A stretch of 64,000 bases of DNA from Pseudolabrys sp. (GCA_017849615.1 JAFIGS010000034.1:62001-126000); one strand, 5' to 3'; positions 33,740 through 44,318 are shown, counted from the first letter of the stretch. Notes: generated by a model from the letters alone, not told the origin. Program-made: numbers and translations.

Positions 33740-35082
33740 CCGCGAACCTTTTCGCCTTCGCCTGCCGCCCACCATGGGTCTGGATCAACGGGGGTCCCGT
33801 TCTTACGAAACTCGATGTAGAGCACCGGTTGGCTGGAGCCTGACGCCAGAATTGCGGCGATATGAGAGCCGGAACCCATGACCGCGACAGGTTCTCCGGC
33901 CAGCACGAACTGCCCTAAATCGACTGATATCCGATCCATCCCGGCGAGCAATATATGATACCCGCCGCCGGCATTCAGGATCAATAGTTGTCCGTAGGAG
34001 CGGAAGGGGCCGGCATAGACCACCCAGCCATCGGCCGGCGCCGTTACCTGGGCTCCGGCGCGGGTCGCCACCGTCAGGCCGCGCTCCGTCCCGCCATTAC
34101 CGTCGGGGGCGCCGAAATTGCGCAATTTGACGCCATTTACGGGCATCGGAACCTGCTTGCGCAGCGACGCGAAGGCCGTTGCGGGGGCCAGACGGCCCGG
34201 ATCGCGGTAGGCCGACATGTTCGGCCGGCTGTCGCTGCGACCGGCCTCCCGCGCTTCGCGGACCGCCGGGTCGAGGCTGGCCTCCAGCTTGGCGATCAAA
34301 TCCTTGAGATCGCCGGTCTGGCGGGCGAGTTCAGCTGCCTGGGCGCGCTCGGCCGCGAGCGCCTGCTCGCGCTCGCCCTGCTGCTTCTGGCGCTCCTCGG
34401 TGAGCGCGGCAATGCGGAGCCGGTCCTTTTCGAGCGTGGCGACCTCGGTCTTGAGCCGCTCGCTCTCAGTGGTGATGTTCTTGCGCAGATTGAGCAGTTC
34501 AGACAGGTCCGCCGCCAGCGCGTCCACCTTGCCGCGCATGTCCGGCAGAACCGCACCCAATACCATCGCGGTGCGGACCGCCTGCAGCGCGTCCTCGGGG
34601 CTGGCGATCAGGGCGGGCGGCGGGCGGCGGCCGATGCGCTGCAGGGCCGCCAGAACCTCGCCAATGACGGCGCGGCGCTCGTCGATCGACTGGCGCACCA
34701 GCACTTCGCGGGCGGCCAGCGGCTCCAGACGTTGCTGTGTAGCCTCGATCTTGGCCTCGGTGTCGCGGGTGCGGGCCGCCGTGTCGATCAGGTCCTGCGC
34801 CAGCTTGCGGCGGTCGGCCGAGAGTTCCTCGATCTCGCGCTTGAGCGTGGCCTCCGCTTCGGCGGACTGGCGCTGCTTCTCGCGCGCGGCTACCAGTTCC
34901 TGATCGCGCGCCTTGAGCTGGTCGAGGGCCTGCGATTTGTCGACGGCAGGTCCGGCGCCCGGCGCGGCGTTCTGCGCCGGCGCGGCGCCCGGCAGCATCA
35001 GCGGCACGATGAGCGCGCAGCCGAACACCACCCGGCGCAGGGCGCGCGAATCATGAGGGCGGCGTGAGGCATTCATCGCCAT
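33736..35082 (-). CDS. EnvC-like murein hydrolase activator, M23 domain
   Basis: About 448 residues. A signal peptide (about 10-35, ending AAPAQ) is followed by two long coiled-coil regions (about 45-260, rich in Lys/Glu/Arg) and a C-terminal M23 LytM-like domain (about 320-445, with NGGTERGLTVATRAGAQVTAP and GGYHILLAGMDRI). The zinc ligands of active M23 peptidases are not all present, as in EnvC-type activators of division amidases. I chose ATG 35082 as it sets up the signal peptide; a frame from 35169 is open further. It is coupled to ctpA, which fits joint action on septal wall. Confidence 0.88.
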   Translation of the reverse strand: MAMNASRRPHDSRALRRVVFGCALIVPLMLPGAAPAQNAAPGAGPAVDKSQALDQLKARDQELVAAREKQRQSAEAEATLKREIEELSADRRKLAQDLIDTAARTRDTEAKIEATQQRLEPLAAREVLVRQSIDERRAVIGEVLAALQRIGRRPPPALIASPEDALQAVRTAMVLGAVLPDMRGKVDALAADLSELLNLRKNITTESERLKTEVATLEKDRLRIAALTEERQKQQGEREQALAAERAQAAELARQTGDLKDLIAKLEASLDPAVREAREAGRSDSRPNMSAYRDPGRLAPATAFASLRKQVPMPVNGVKLRNFGAPDGNGGTERGLTVATRAGAQVTAPADGWVVYAGPFRSYGQLLILNAGGGYHILLAGMDRISVDLGQFVLAGEPVAVMGSGSHIAAILASGSSQPVLYIEFRKNGTPVDPDPWWAAGEGEKVRG

Positions 35083-35164
35083 GACGTTACGCCCGCGGGG
35101 CTGAGCGGCAAGTGCATTTTCGGGATGCAGGTGTGGCGGGAGAATGAGATGAAATGGCGGCGCT

Positions 35165-35270
35165 GTCATTCCGGGGCGCGGCCGCTAGGCCGCGAGCCCG
35201 GAATCCATAAGCCCAGCGCTGCGGTGTATGGATTCCGGGTTCGCTCGCTACGCTCGCGCCCCGGAATGAC
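35165..35270. repeat. Large inverted repeat between envC-like gene and rlmH
   Basis: The element begins GTCATTCCGGGGCGCG and ends CGCGCCCCGGAATGAC, with internal hairpins and two copies of a GGATTCCGGG-type core. It is related to the element at 49274-49378, which shares GTCATTCCGGGGCG and CCCGGAATCCA, so these form a second repeat family. Confidence 0.75.
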
Positions 35271-35279
35271 GCCAAAGCA

Positions 35280-35759
35280 TCACACCCGATGATACGGATG
35301 TCCTGAGAGAATTGTCGTCGCGCGATAGACCTGCTCCAGCACCATGGCGCGCACGAGCTGGTGCGGCCAGGTCGCCATGCCGAACGACAAACGAAGATCG
35401 GCCTTGTCACGCAGGCTGGCTGCGAGCCCGTCTGCGCCGCCGATGATGAAGACGACCGCCGGCTTGTTGTTCTCGCGCCATGTCGCGAGCTCGGTGGCGA
35501 AAGCTTGGCTGCCGAGCGCCTCGCCTTTTTCGTCGAGCAGCACAACGGCCGCGCCTTCGGGAATGATGTTGGCGAGCGCGATCGATTCCTCGAGCATGCG
35601 CTTCATCGCTTCGTCGGCGCGGCTTTCCTTGATCTCGATGACCTCGACCGCCTTCCAGCCGAGCGCGCGACCGCTCTGGCTCGCGCGCTTGGCGTAGCGT
35701 TCGGCGAGTTCGGACTCGGGGCCCTTCAGGCGGCCGATGGCGGCGATGATGATGCGCAT
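35280..35759 (-). CDS. rlmH: 23S rRNA pseudouridine-1915 N3-methyltransferase RlmH
   Basis: SPOUT-class methyltransferase of 159 residues that methylates pseudouridine 1915 in helix 69 of 23S rRNA on assembled ribosomes. The C-terminal knot has FIIGGADGL (SAM-binding) and SFGMATWPHQLVRAMVLEQVYRA, both diagnostic. It follows rsfS at some distance on the same strand, which is the common order in the phylum. Confidence 0.96.
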   Translation of the reverse strand: MRIIIAAIGRLKGPESELAERYAKRASQSGRALGWKAVEVIEIKESRADEAMKRMLEESIALANIIPEGAAVVLLDEKGEALGSQAFATELATWRENNKPAVVFIIGGADGLAASLRDKADLRLSFGMATWPHQLVRAMVLEQVYRATTILSGHPYHRV

Positions 35760-35766
35760 CTACATT

Positions 35767-35861
35767 CTCCGCTCATCCCCGCGAAAGCGGGGATCCAGGA
35801 GCAACAAACTCAGGCCTTTGCTATCGGTACTGGGTCCCCGCTTTCGCGGGGACGAGCGGAG
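35767..35861. repeat. Palindromic repeat pair between rlmH and rsfS
   Basis: Two hairpins, CATCCCCGC-GAAA-GCGGGGATCC and GGTCCCCGC-TTTC-GCGGGGACGA, are bounded by CTCCGCT and AGCGGAG, so the whole unit forms a larger inverted repeat. Similar sequence occurs near 44430. Confidence 0.75.
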
Positions 35862-35893
35862 TTTGTTGCGCCACGTTGCCCGAAGGCAATCGC

Positions 35894-36460
35894 TCACGCG
35901 CTCCACATGTTCTCGATGCCGTAGAAGGCGCGTACTTCCGGCCGAAAGACGTGGACCAGCACGCTGCCGGTGTCGATCACAACCCAGTCGCCCTGGCGCA
36001 GACCTTCAACGGCGATGCCGGTCATGCCGGCGGCTTTCAGGTCCTTGATGACGCGATCGGCGATGGCCTGCAGATGCACGTTGGAGCGCCCGGTGGTCAC
36101 CACCATGGTCTCGCCGATCGACGACTTGTCGGACAGGTCGATCACCACCGTGTCTTCGGCCTTCATCTCATTGAGGCTGTGCAGGACCGACTTCAGCGTC
36201 TTGTCGTCGAGCTTCGGCGCTTTCGGCTTCGATGGCTTCGGCGCCGGCGGCTTGGACGGCTTCACAGAGGCTTTCGCCAGCGCACGCGGGCTCAGCTTGT
36301 CGCCGGCCTTTTTACCGCGTTTGGCCGCGCTCTTCTTGCCGGTGTCCTTGCCCGCGGATTTCTTGCCCGCGCCCGATCTGGCGGCGGCTTTTTTCGCCGG
36401 GCCGCCTTTGGCGCCGGAGGCGGATTTCGATTTCGTGCGGGTGGTCTTTGCTTTTGCCAT
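35894..36460 (-). CDS. rsfS: Ribosomal silencing factor RsfS with long basic N-terminus
   Basis: The conserved RsfS/Iojap domain fills residues about 85-185 (LHSLNEMKAEDTVVIDLSDK, then GDWVVIDTGSVLVHVF). It binds ribosomal protein uL14 and blocks subunit joining in starvation. The first 80 or so residues are extra: a low-complexity Lys/Ala/Ser/Pro stretch (KKAAARSGAGKKSAGKD), making the protein 188 residues rather than the usual 110-130. The tail could bind RNA. It lies 15 bases after nadD, as in many bacteria. Confidence 0.93.
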   Translation of the reverse strand: MAKAKTTRTKSKSASGAKGGPAKKAAARSGAGKKSAGKDTGKKSAAKRGKKAGDKLSPRALAKASVKPSKPPAPKPSKPKAPKLDDKTLKSVLHSLNEMKAEDTVVIDLSDKSSIGETMVVTTGRSNVHLQAIADRVIKDLKAAGMTGIAVEGLRQGDWVVIDTGSVLVHVFRPEVRAFYGIENMWSA

Positions 36461-36475
36461 TGTTTGTCAGACTAA

Positions 36476-37180
36476 CTACTTCGCGTGTTTCCGGGAAGCC
36501 TTGCCGCCCGCCGCCGGCTCGGCTTCCGCCTGCGGTTGAGCGTCGGGCTGGTCGCGCAACGCGCGCAAGGCGGTCGATGAAAGCGTGGATTTCAGGCCGT
36601 GTAGGTAAGTCCATGCCGGCGCTCGGCGTTGCGGCAGCGTGGCCGCCGCCTCTTCGGGAACCCGGAATTTCGCCAGCGCCTGCGCCGCCGTCGCATTGGA
36701 TGCGTATAGGCTGGGCCCCGGCCGGTCGACCACCACGATGGGAATGAGCTCGGCGATGGCGCGCCATTTCTGCCAGCGGTGGAAGTGCCGCAGATTGTCG
36801 GCGCCCATGATCCAGACGAACTGAACGCGCGGGCAGCGCATCCTCAACCACTCGATGGTGTCGTAGGTGTAGCGCGTGTTGATCACCGCCTCGATGCCGG
36901 TGATGTCGATGCGCGGATGATCCGCCAGCTTGCGCGCCGCCGCCATGCGTTCGGCGAGCGGGGCGAGCCTCGAGGTGTTCTTCAGCGGATTGCCGGGCGT
37001 CACCAGCCACCAGACGCGGTCGAGCTTGAGACGCTTCATCGCCAGCAGGCAGGCATCGAAATGGGCTTGGTGCGGCGGATCGAAGGTGCCGCCGAACAGG
37101 CCGATGCGCATGCCCGGCGCGTGCGGCGGGATGATCCGTTCGATGCTGGGCAGGCGCTGCTGCGCGGGCGGCAAGGTCAC
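36476..37180 (-). CDS. nadD: Nicotinate-nucleotide adenylyltransferase
   Basis: NadD makes deamido-NAD from nicotinate mononucleotide and ATP. The core begins MRIGLFGGTFDPPHQAH; the nucleotidyltransferase (H/T)xGH motif reads HQAH, with Ala for Gly, a change I believe also occurs in related alphaproteobacteria. The ISSTALR-type C-terminal motif reads LSSTALRALRD. I chose GTG 37180, five bases after the proA stop, because relatives have a Pro-rich N-terminal extension; ATG 37111 is the conservative alternative. The C-terminus has an unusual Ala/Glu/Lys tail. Confidence 0.93.
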   Translation of the reverse strand: MTLPPAQQRLPSIERIIPPHAPGMRIGLFGGTFDPPHQAHFDACLLAMKRLKLDRVWWLVTPGNPLKNTSRLAPLAERMAAARKLADHPRIDITGIEAVINTRYTYDTIEWLRMRCPRVQFVWIMGADNLRHFHRWQKWRAIAELIPIVVVDRPGPSLYASNATAAQALAKFRVPEEAAATLPQRRAPAWTYLHGLKSTLSSTALRALRDQPDAQPQAEAEPAAGGKASRKHAK

Positions 37181-37184
37181 GGTG

Positions 37185-38504
37185 TCACGGCCGCGTCTGG
37201 CCGGTGCCGCGGATGCGGTACTTGAACGTCGTGAGCTGTTCGGCCCCGACCGGCCCGCGCGCATGCAGGCGCCCGGTGGCGATACCGATCTCGGCGCCGA
37301 AGCCGAACTCGCCGCCATCGGCGAACTGCGTCGAGGCGTTGTGGAGCACGATGGCGGAATCGACCTGCGCCAGGAATTTGTCGGCCGCGGCCTGATCGGC
37401 GGTGACGATGGCGTCGGTGTGATGCGAGCCGTTGCGCTCGATGTGTTCGATGGCGTCGTCAACGCCGTTGACCACGCCGGCGGTGATGATGGCGTCGAGA
37501 TATTCCGTCTTCCAATCGTCGGCGCTGGCGGGCTTGACGCGCTTGTCGACGGCCTGCACGGCGTCGTCGCCGCGGATTTCGCAGCCGGCGTCGATCAGCA
37601 TTTCGATGAGCGGCTTGAGGTGCGTCGAGGCGGCGGCGCGATCGACCAGCAGCGTTTCCGCCGCGCCGCAGACGCCGGTGCGCCGCATCTTGGCATTGAG
37701 CACGATCGATTTCGCCATGGCGAGATCGGCGGCCTTGTCGATATAGACGTGGTTGACGCCTTCCAGATGCGCGAACACCGGCACGCGGGCTTCCGCCTGC
37801 ACACGGGCGACAAGGCCCTTGCCGCCGCGCGGCACGATGACGTCGATATTGCCGTCGAGGCCGGTGAGCATCAGTCCGACCGCGGCACGGTCGCGCGTCG
37901 GCACCAGCTGGATCGCGGCCTCGGGCAGGTTGGCCTGGCGCAGGCCTTCGGCGAGCGCGGCGTGAATGGCTCTGCTGGAATGCGTCGAGTCGGAGCCGCC
38001 GCGCAGGATCGCGGCATTGCCGGCCTTGAGGCACAACGCGCCGGCGTCGGCGGTGACGTTGGGGCGGCTCTCATAGATGATGCCGACGACGCCGAGCGGC
38101 TCGCGCACGCGCTCGATGGTCAGGCCGTTGGGCCGCGTCCAGGAGTCGATCACGGCGCCGACCGGGTCGGGCAGGTCGCGCACCATCTCGATGCCGGCGG
38201 CGATGCCCTCGATGTTCTTCTCTGTGAGGCCGAGGCGGTCGAGCATGGCGCCCGTCATGCCGCTGTTACGGGCCTGGGCGATATCCTCGGCATTGGCGGC
38301 GAGGATCGCAGATTTGGCGGCGCGGATTGCCGCGGCCATGGCGGTGAGGGCGCGATTCTTCTGCTCGGCCGGGGCGCGGGCGAGCGCGCGCGCGGCGGCG
38401 CGGGCGTCACGGCCGATACCGGCCATCAGCGCGCCGAGGGTGGCGGAATCATCAGTCCCGTCAATGGCTTTCATGCCCTCACGGGCTCTGGCAGGCGCGG
38501 TCAT
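37185..38504 (-). CDS. proA: Gamma-glutamyl phosphate reductase
   Basis: Second enzyme of proline synthesis, reducing glutamyl-5-phosphate to the semialdehyde with NADPH; about 439 residues. The catalytic cysteine lies in [15 protein letters not shown], and [23 protein letters not shown] is the nucleotide-binding region. ATG 38504 ([10 protein letters not shown]) is preferred; an ATG six codons upstream is in frame. It is separated from proB by a small opposite-strand gene and about 470 bases, so the usual tight proBA unit is loosened here. nadD follows after five bases. Confidence 0.95.
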   Translation of the reverse strand: MTAPARAREGMKAIDGTDDSATLGALMAGIGRDARAAARALARAPAEQKNRALTAMAAAIRAAKSAILAANAEDIAQARNSGMTGAMLDRLGLTEKNIEGIAAGIEMVRDLPDPVGAVIDSWTRPNGLTIERVREPLGVVGIIYESRPNVTADAGALCLKAGNAAILRGGSDSTHSSRAIHAALAEGLRQANLPEAAIQLVPTRDRAAVGLMLTGLDGNIDVIVPRGGKGLVARVQAEARVPVFAHLEGVNHVYIDKAADLAMAKSIVLNAKMRRTGVCGAAETLLVDRAAASTHLKPLIEMLIDAGCEIRGDDAVQAVDKRVKPASADDWKTEYLDAIITAGVVNGVDDAIEHIERNGSHHTDAIVTADQAAADKFLAQVDSAIVLHNASTQFADGGEFGFGAEIGIATGRLHARGPVGAEQLTTFKYRIRGTGQTRP

Positions 38505-38768
38505 TGGCAGCAAATCCGGCAAACGACAGTATTACCCCGCTACCGATCGGCCGAGCGCGGGAGGCATTCCTACCACGTCAAGTCCGATCCGGCGAGATGG
38601 GCTGAAATCGGGTCTGAGCCGCGTTCCGCCCTGGGGACGTCGGGGATAACGAGGATAACCGCGCCGGACGGGAAACCCATCAAGGCCCTTACATATTGGT
38701 TCGGCATCGTTCGATCAGCGGCGCAGGCCTTTCTTTGCGTTCCCGGGCCCGGCGCGTGGAGGTGTGAA

Positions 38769-38969
38769 ATGCCTGCCAGTAACCACAGCCTGCCGGCCCG
38801 TTTTCCCGTCGGCACCAAATACGTGATCGAGGGCCGCCCCGGCCAGGTGCCGACCCGCTTCATCGAATTTCCGGACGGCACCCGGCTGCGCCTGCCGAAG
38901 CGGCCGGCGCCGCAGAAATCGGCTCCGGCCGGCCGCCGCGCCCGCATCAAGAGCAAGCGCGGGCATTGA
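38769..38969 (+). CDS. Small basic protein between proA and proB
   Basis: A 66-residue protein with a conserved-looking middle (FPVGTKYVIEGRPGQVPTRF, then IEFPDGTRLRLP) and a basic C-terminus ending KSKRGH. It is on the strand opposite to the pro genes. Proteins of this pattern are annotated as hypothetical in related genomes; the beta-rich core could be a small DNA- or protein-binding fold, but I cannot assign a role. AGGTGTGAA precedes the ATG and may serve as ribosome site. Confidence 0.65.
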   Translation: MPASNHSLPARFPVGTKYVIEGRPGQVPTRFIEFPDGTRLRLPKRPAPQKSAPAGRRARIKSKRGH

Positions 38970-38973
38970 GCGG

Positions 38974-40101
38974 TTAGACCCCGCCCATCACCAGGTCGTC
39001 CCGGTGCACCATCACGGTGCGGCCGGTGAAGCCGAGGATGGACTGCACGTCGGCCGAGGAGCGGCCGATGATCTTCTCCGCGTCGGAAAAGTCGTAGGCC
39101 ACCAGCCCGCGGCCGACTTCGGCGCCGTCCGGCCCGCGCAGCACCACGGCGTCGCCGCGCTGGAACGCGCCGTCGATCTTCTTCACGCCCGCCGGCAGGA
39201 GGCTCTTGCCGCTGCGCAGCGCCTTCACCGCGCCGTCGTCGATATGCAGCGCGCCGTGCGGCTCCAGCGAGCCGGCGATCCATTTCTTGCGAGACGTCAC
39301 CGGATTGGCCGGCGTCAGGAACCAGGTACACGGTCCGCCGTCGGCGATGGCGTTGAGCGGATGCATGATGCGGCCCGAGGCGATGACCATGTGCACGCCG
39401 GCCGTGGTCGCGATCTTGCCGGCCTCGATCTTGGTGACCATGCCGCCGCGCGACAGTTCCGAGCCCGAGCCGCCGGCCACGCCTTCGATCTCGGCGGTGA
39501 TGCGCGGCACCACGGGGATGAGCTTCGCGCCGTTGCCGGGCTGCGGCGGCTTGTCGTAGAGCCCGTCGATATCCGACAGCAGCACCAGCAAGTCGGCGCT
39601 CACCATGGTGGCGACGCGCGCGGCGAGGCGGTCATTGTCGCCGTAGCGGATTTCGCTGGTGGCGACGGTGTCGTTCTCGTTGATCACCGGCACCGCGCGC
39701 CATTCGAGCAGCTTGTCGATGGTCTCGCGCGCATTGAGATAGCGGCGGCGCTCCTCGGTGTCGGTCAGCGTCAGCAGGATTTGCCCGGCGGTGATGCCGT
39801 GCGCGCTCAGGGTTTCCGACCACGACCGTGCCAGCGCGATCTGCCCGACCGCGGCGGCGGCCTGCGCCTCCTCGAGCCGCAATGCGCCGCGCGGCAGCTT
39901 CAGCGTTGCGCGCGCCGAGGCGATGGCGCCGGACGACACCACCAGCACGTCACGTTTCTCGCCGTGCAGTTTGGCAATGTCGTCGACCAGGGAGGCCAGC
40001 CAGGCGCGCTTGAGTTCGCCGGCCTCGGAATCGACCAGCAGCGACGAGCCGACCTTGATGACGATGCGGCGGAAAGAGCTGATCGAGGGCGTTTGCGACA
40101 T
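38974..40101 (-). CDS. proB: Glutamate 5-kinase
   Basis: First enzyme of proline synthesis, about 375 residues. The amino-acid kinase domain ([14 protein letters not shown], then [28 protein letters not shown]) is followed by a C-terminal PUA domain (from about 280). Feedback inhibition by proline is usual in the family. I chose ATG 40101 ([12 protein letters not shown]); the frame is open upstream to 40143. It lies downstream of obgE in the ancestral order, though about 4 kb of other genes now intervene. Confidence 0.95.
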   Translation of the reverse strand: MSQTPSISSFRRIVIKVGSSLLVDSEAGELKRAWLASLVDDIAKLHGEKRDVLVVSSGAIASARATLKLPRGALRLEEAQAAAAVGQIALARSWSETLSAHGITAGQILLTLTDTEERRRYLNARETIDKLLEWRAVPVINENDTVATSEIRYGDNDRLAARVATMVSADLLVLLSDIDGLYDKPPQPGNGAKLIPVVPRITAEIEGVAGGSGSELSRGGMVTKIEAGKIATTAGVHMVIASGRIMHPLNAIADGGPCTWFLTPANPVTSRKKWIAGSLEPHGALHIDDGAVKALRSGKSLLPAGVKKIDGAFQRGDAVVLRGPDGAEVGRGLVAYDFSDAEKIIGRSSADVQSILGFTGRTVMVHRDDLVMGGV

Positions 40102-40283
40102 GGCGGTTCGGTGGGGTCTGCGCGGGAAGCGGCTGTCTAGCATGGCCCCTGGGCCGCCGTCATCCGCCGAGTTCCCCCAAAACCCACTGATTTTCCTAGT
40201 AAATCGCCCCTTTCAACCGTGCCCCGGTCTCACTATATTCCGGACATAATTCCATCATGACCCCGGTTGGGGCGCGGCGGCCC

Positions 40284-40865
40284 ATGAAGTACCTCGTGGC
40301 ACTCATCGTTCTGGTGATCTCGGCGGGCAGCGTCATGCTGGGCGTTGAGTGGACGTCCGCGCCGATGACGCCGATGGCGGCGAGTTCCTTCCCGTTGCGT
40401 GCGGCCGCTCCGCCGGTTGCGCAGCAGGCGGCCAAGCCGCCGGTCAAAACACCGGAACCGGCCAAGGAGACCGTCAAGGCGGCCGAGGGCGCGATGCCTG
40501 CGCCGGCCGCAGCCGCGCCGCCGACGCCGGTTGTCGCTGCCAGCCCGCCGGCTCCTGAGCCCGCTCCATTGGTCGCGCCCGAGGTGGCGGCCACGCCGCC
40601 GGCGCCGCTTTGCGATGTCGCCGCCTGCGAGCGCGCCTTCCGCACTTTCACCGCGTCCGATTGCACCTACCAGCCGAGCGGCGATGGCCCGCGCCGGCTG
40701 TGCACGCGCGGCAGTCCGCCGGCCGCCGCGACTTCGCCGCGCGCCGACATCCGCGCGCAGGCGACCTGCAACATTGCCGCCTGTTCCAACGCGTATATTT
40801 CGTTCAACGCCGCCGATTGCACCTATCAGCCGAGCGACGGACCGCGGCGCATCTGCGAGCGGTAA
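40284..40865 (+). CDS. Secreted/anchored protein with two BA14K-like cysteine repeats
   Basis: A 193-residue protein. One N-terminal hydrophobic helix (MKYLVALIVLVISAGSVML) leads to a long Pro/Ala-rich linker (about 35-110), then two copies of a cysteine module of about 30 residues: CDVAACERAFRTFTASDCTY and CNIAACSNAYISFNAADCTY, each ending in a GPRR-x-C motif. The pattern resembles BA14K-type surface proteins of rhizobia and Brucella. ATG 40284 aligns with the paralogue at 40943; ATG 40257 is in frame. It is divergent from proB. Function unknown; envelope location inferred. Confidence 0.75.
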   Translation: MKYLVALIVLVISAGSVMLGVEWTSAPMTPMAASSFPLRAAAPPVAQQAAKPPVKTPEPAKETVKAAEGAMPAPAAAAPPTPVVAASPPAPEPAPLVAPEVAATPPAPLCDVAACERAFRTFTASDCTYQPSGDGPRRLCTRGSPPAAATSPRADIRAQATCNIAACSNAYISFNAADCTYQPSDGPRRICER

Positions 40866-40942
40866 GTTCCGCCGGCGTCATTTGACAGGAACAAGGATTT
40901 CCGGCCCGCGTTTGCGAGAGGGGCGCAACGCGGGAGCGATCA

Positions 40943-41656
40943 ATGCCGATCTTCGTTTATGCGATTGCATTGCTGATCGCGGCCGGAACCCTGGTGCTGA
41001 GCGTCGATCTTGCGACCAAGCCCGACATCGAGCCGGAGAAAGCGCAAGTTGCCGCCAGCGCGCCCGTCAGACAGATTCCGCTCGGCAAGACGTCCGATGT
41101 CAGCCCTGGCGATCCGCAGAACCAGTTGACCCCGGTCTACCCCACCGCGCCGAAGGACGCGCAGGCGGCTGCCGAAACTGCGGCAGCCTCATCACAGGCG
41201 GCACAGCCGCAGGATATGCCGGAGCAGCCGGCCGCAACGGCGGCGGTCGCCACACCACCCGCCACCGCGCCAGCAGTCAGTGCGTCGACGACCGGCGTTT
41301 CGTCTTCGGACACGAAGATCGATCAGCCGCGTATCGATGTCGCGGCAACCGCGCCGAACAGTTGCGCCGTCGATGCTTGCAGCAGCGCCTATCGCTCGTT
41401 CCGGGCTTCCGATTGCACCTATCAACCGTATGGAGCGCCGCGCAGGGTATGCGAGCTGACCGCCGTTCTGCCGCGCGATGCCGCGCCGCGCAGCCGCATG
41501 ACGTCGTCGCGCGCGGGCGATCTCGACGCGGCAGCGCGCGTCGTTCGGCAGATCCCCGCGCCGGATGAATTCGAAGACGCGCGTGGCCGCCGCATGATCG
41601 TCATCGAGCGGCAGCCGGCGCGCTATGCCCCGCGTGTCATTTACGAAGAGTGGTGA
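40943..41656 (+). CDS. Paralogous anchored protein with one BA14K-like cysteine module
   Basis: A 237-residue paralogue of the preceding gene, 77 bases downstream. It has the same plan: N-terminal helix (PIFVYAIALLIAAGTLVLSV), Ala/Pro/Thr-rich linker, then one module (CAVDACSSAYRSFRASDCTY, with APRRVC). It adds an arginine-rich C-terminal segment of about 60 residues ending PRVIYEEW. The pair probably arose by tandem duplication with loss or gain of a module. Role unknown, likely envelope. A perfect 14-base-pair hairpin follows. Confidence 0.75.
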   Translation: MPIFVYAIALLIAAGTLVLSVDLATKPDIEPEKAQVAASAPVRQIPLGKTSDVSPGDPQNQLTPVYPTAPKDAQAAAETAAASSQAAQPQDMPEQPAATAAVATPPATAPAVSASTTGVSSSDTKIDQPRIDVAATAPNSCAVDACSSAYRSFRASDCTYQPYGAPRRVCELTAVLPRDAAPRSRMTSSRAGDLDAAARVVRQIPAPDEFEDARGRRMIVIERQPARYAPRVIYEEW

Positions 41657-41675
41657 CGCGCGCGCGGCGCATCGC

Positions 41676-41708
41676 TCAATGGCCCGCTCGTGAGGAGCGG
41701 GCCATTGA
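41676..41708. terminator. Bidirectional hairpin between convergent genes
   Basis: TCAATGGCCCGCTC (41676-41689) and GAGCGGGCCATTGA (41695-41708) make a perfect 14-base-pair stem with a five-base loop. It lies 19 bases after the cysteine-module gene and 19 before the end of the lytic transglycosylase gene. There is no T-tract, but symmetry and position suit a shared terminator. Confidence 0.65.
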
Positions 41709-41727
41709 TAAGGGATGAGTTGGATGC

Positions 41728-42873
41728 TCAGCGCTGCGCGATCTTCTCGCGCTTCGGCGGATCCTTGCGCGGCTCTGACTTGGCCTGATCCTTGTCGTGG
41801 TCCTTGGCGGGACCTTTGGCCTGCTCTTTGGCCTTCGCCTTCGCGCCGGTCTCGGCGGTCTTTGCCTCCGCCTTCGCGCCCGGTTTGGCTGCCGCTCCCG
41901 TCTTCTCGGATGTCGGCCTGGAATTGGCTTTCGCTTCAGCCTTCGCTTCCGCCTTTGCCTCAGACTTGTCGCTCTTCTTGTCGCCCTTGTCGGCGACCTT
42001 CACGCTGGCGCGCAGCGGCGACGGCACCGGCAACGGCAGATCGTCCGGTCCTGCGGCGGCGAGCAGACCGGCGGCGCTCTGACACGGCGCCTGTTCCGGC
42101 AGCTTTTGCGCCGGGTGACGCGCGCTGGCCGCGCTCCAATGCTCGACGGCCTTGCCGGTGATGATCTTGACGTAGCCCTGCGTTTCTTCCGGCAGTTTCG
42201 ATTTGCCCTTGGCGGCGAGCCAATCGGAGACGCGCTTGGGGCCGGCATTGTAGGCCGCGGCGGCGAGGCCGAGATTGCCGAACTGCTTCACGAGATCGCG
42301 CAGCAGGCGGGCCGAAGCAGGGATGGCCTGCACCGGATCGAACGGATTTTCGAGGCCCATCTGTTCGGCGGTCTGCGGCATGAACTGCGCCACGCCCTGC
42401 GCGCCGGCGACGCTCACGATTTCGGGCCGGAATCGGCTTTCCTGGAACAGAAGCCGGATGAAGAACGGCGCCGGCACATCGTTCTGCTGCGCGGCGGTGG
42501 TGAGCGCGTGGCAGATCTCATCCTCGCTGCGATCCACAACCGGCTTCGGCCGCGGCGGCAGCGGAATGCCGATGGGAATGCCGTTGTTGATCACGACGCC
42601 GGACGGCACCGGATATTCGGCGGCAAGATCGGGAACGAGTGCGGTGAGTTCGGCGAGATCCGGTATGCCGGCCTTGCCATCCGCTACGGGCGGCGCCGGC
42701 TCCTCGCGCGGAATCGAAACGATGGCGCGCGCGTCTTCGACATGCGTAATAGCGATGTTGCCAGTTGCCTGGCGCTTGCTGGTGAATTCATCGAACGTCA
42801 ATCCGGCGTCGGAACTGGTCGCGCCCGACCACGTCACAAGGCAGATGCACGCTGGCAGAAAAAGCTGCCGCAT
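41728..42873 (-). CDS. Lytic transglycosylase with long charged C-terminal tail
   Basis: A 381-residue periplasmic enzyme. A signal peptide (about 1-23) precedes an SLT-type domain (about 120-250) with the catalytic glutamate in LLFQESRFRPEI, then GAQGVAQFMPQTAE and AAAYNAGPKRV, all standard. It cleaves peptidoglycan glycan strands to 1,6-anhydromuropeptides. The last 100 residues are an Ala/Lys/Glu tail with KAEAKAEAKAEAKA repeats, absent from typical relatives, which may bind wall or act as a spacer. Confidence 0.9.
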   Translation of the reverse strand: MRQLFLPACICLVTWSGATSSDAGLTFDEFTSKRQATGNIAITHVEDARAIVSIPREEPAPPVADGKAGIPDLAELTALVPDLAAEYPVPSGVVINNGIPIGIPLPPRPKPVVDRSEDEICHALTTAAQQNDVPAPFFIRLLFQESRFRPEIVSVAGAQGVAQFMPQTAEQMGLENPFDPVQAIPASARLLRDLVKQFGNLGLAAAAYNAGPKRVSDWLAAKGKSKLPEETQGYVKIITGKAVEHWSAASARHPAQKLPEQAPCQSAAGLLAAAGPDDLPLPVPSPLRASVKVADKGDKKSDKSEAKAEAKAEAKANSRPTSEKTGAAAKPGAKAEAKTAETGAKAKAKEQAKGPAKDHDKDQAKSEPRKDPPKREKIAQR

Positions 42874-43137
42874 GTCGGCTCTTCTCCAATCGTCTCACCG
42901 CAGCGCCTTTCTGGCGGCGCGGTGCGTGCTTTCATTCTGAAAGAACGGGAATTAACCACCGATGCAGCGCTTCATGCGGTGCGATCGCGACGATAGTTGG
43001 ATGAGCGCAAGTTTGAAATAAGGCGGCGGCTGCCGCGTGTTTGCCGCAGTTCCATCGAAACGGTTTATCGGCGTCAATAATTGCAGTTTAACGCGCGGCC
43101 ATCGTTATGGCCGCGCGCGCCGCGAGGGCCAAAAACA

Positions 43138-44250
<1,113 letters not shown>

Positions 44251-44318
44251 GGGTGCTCCTCGTCAACGAATACGAGGCGTTCTAGCAGTCGCTCGGCACT
44301 GACTCAAACGCCGCTTGT

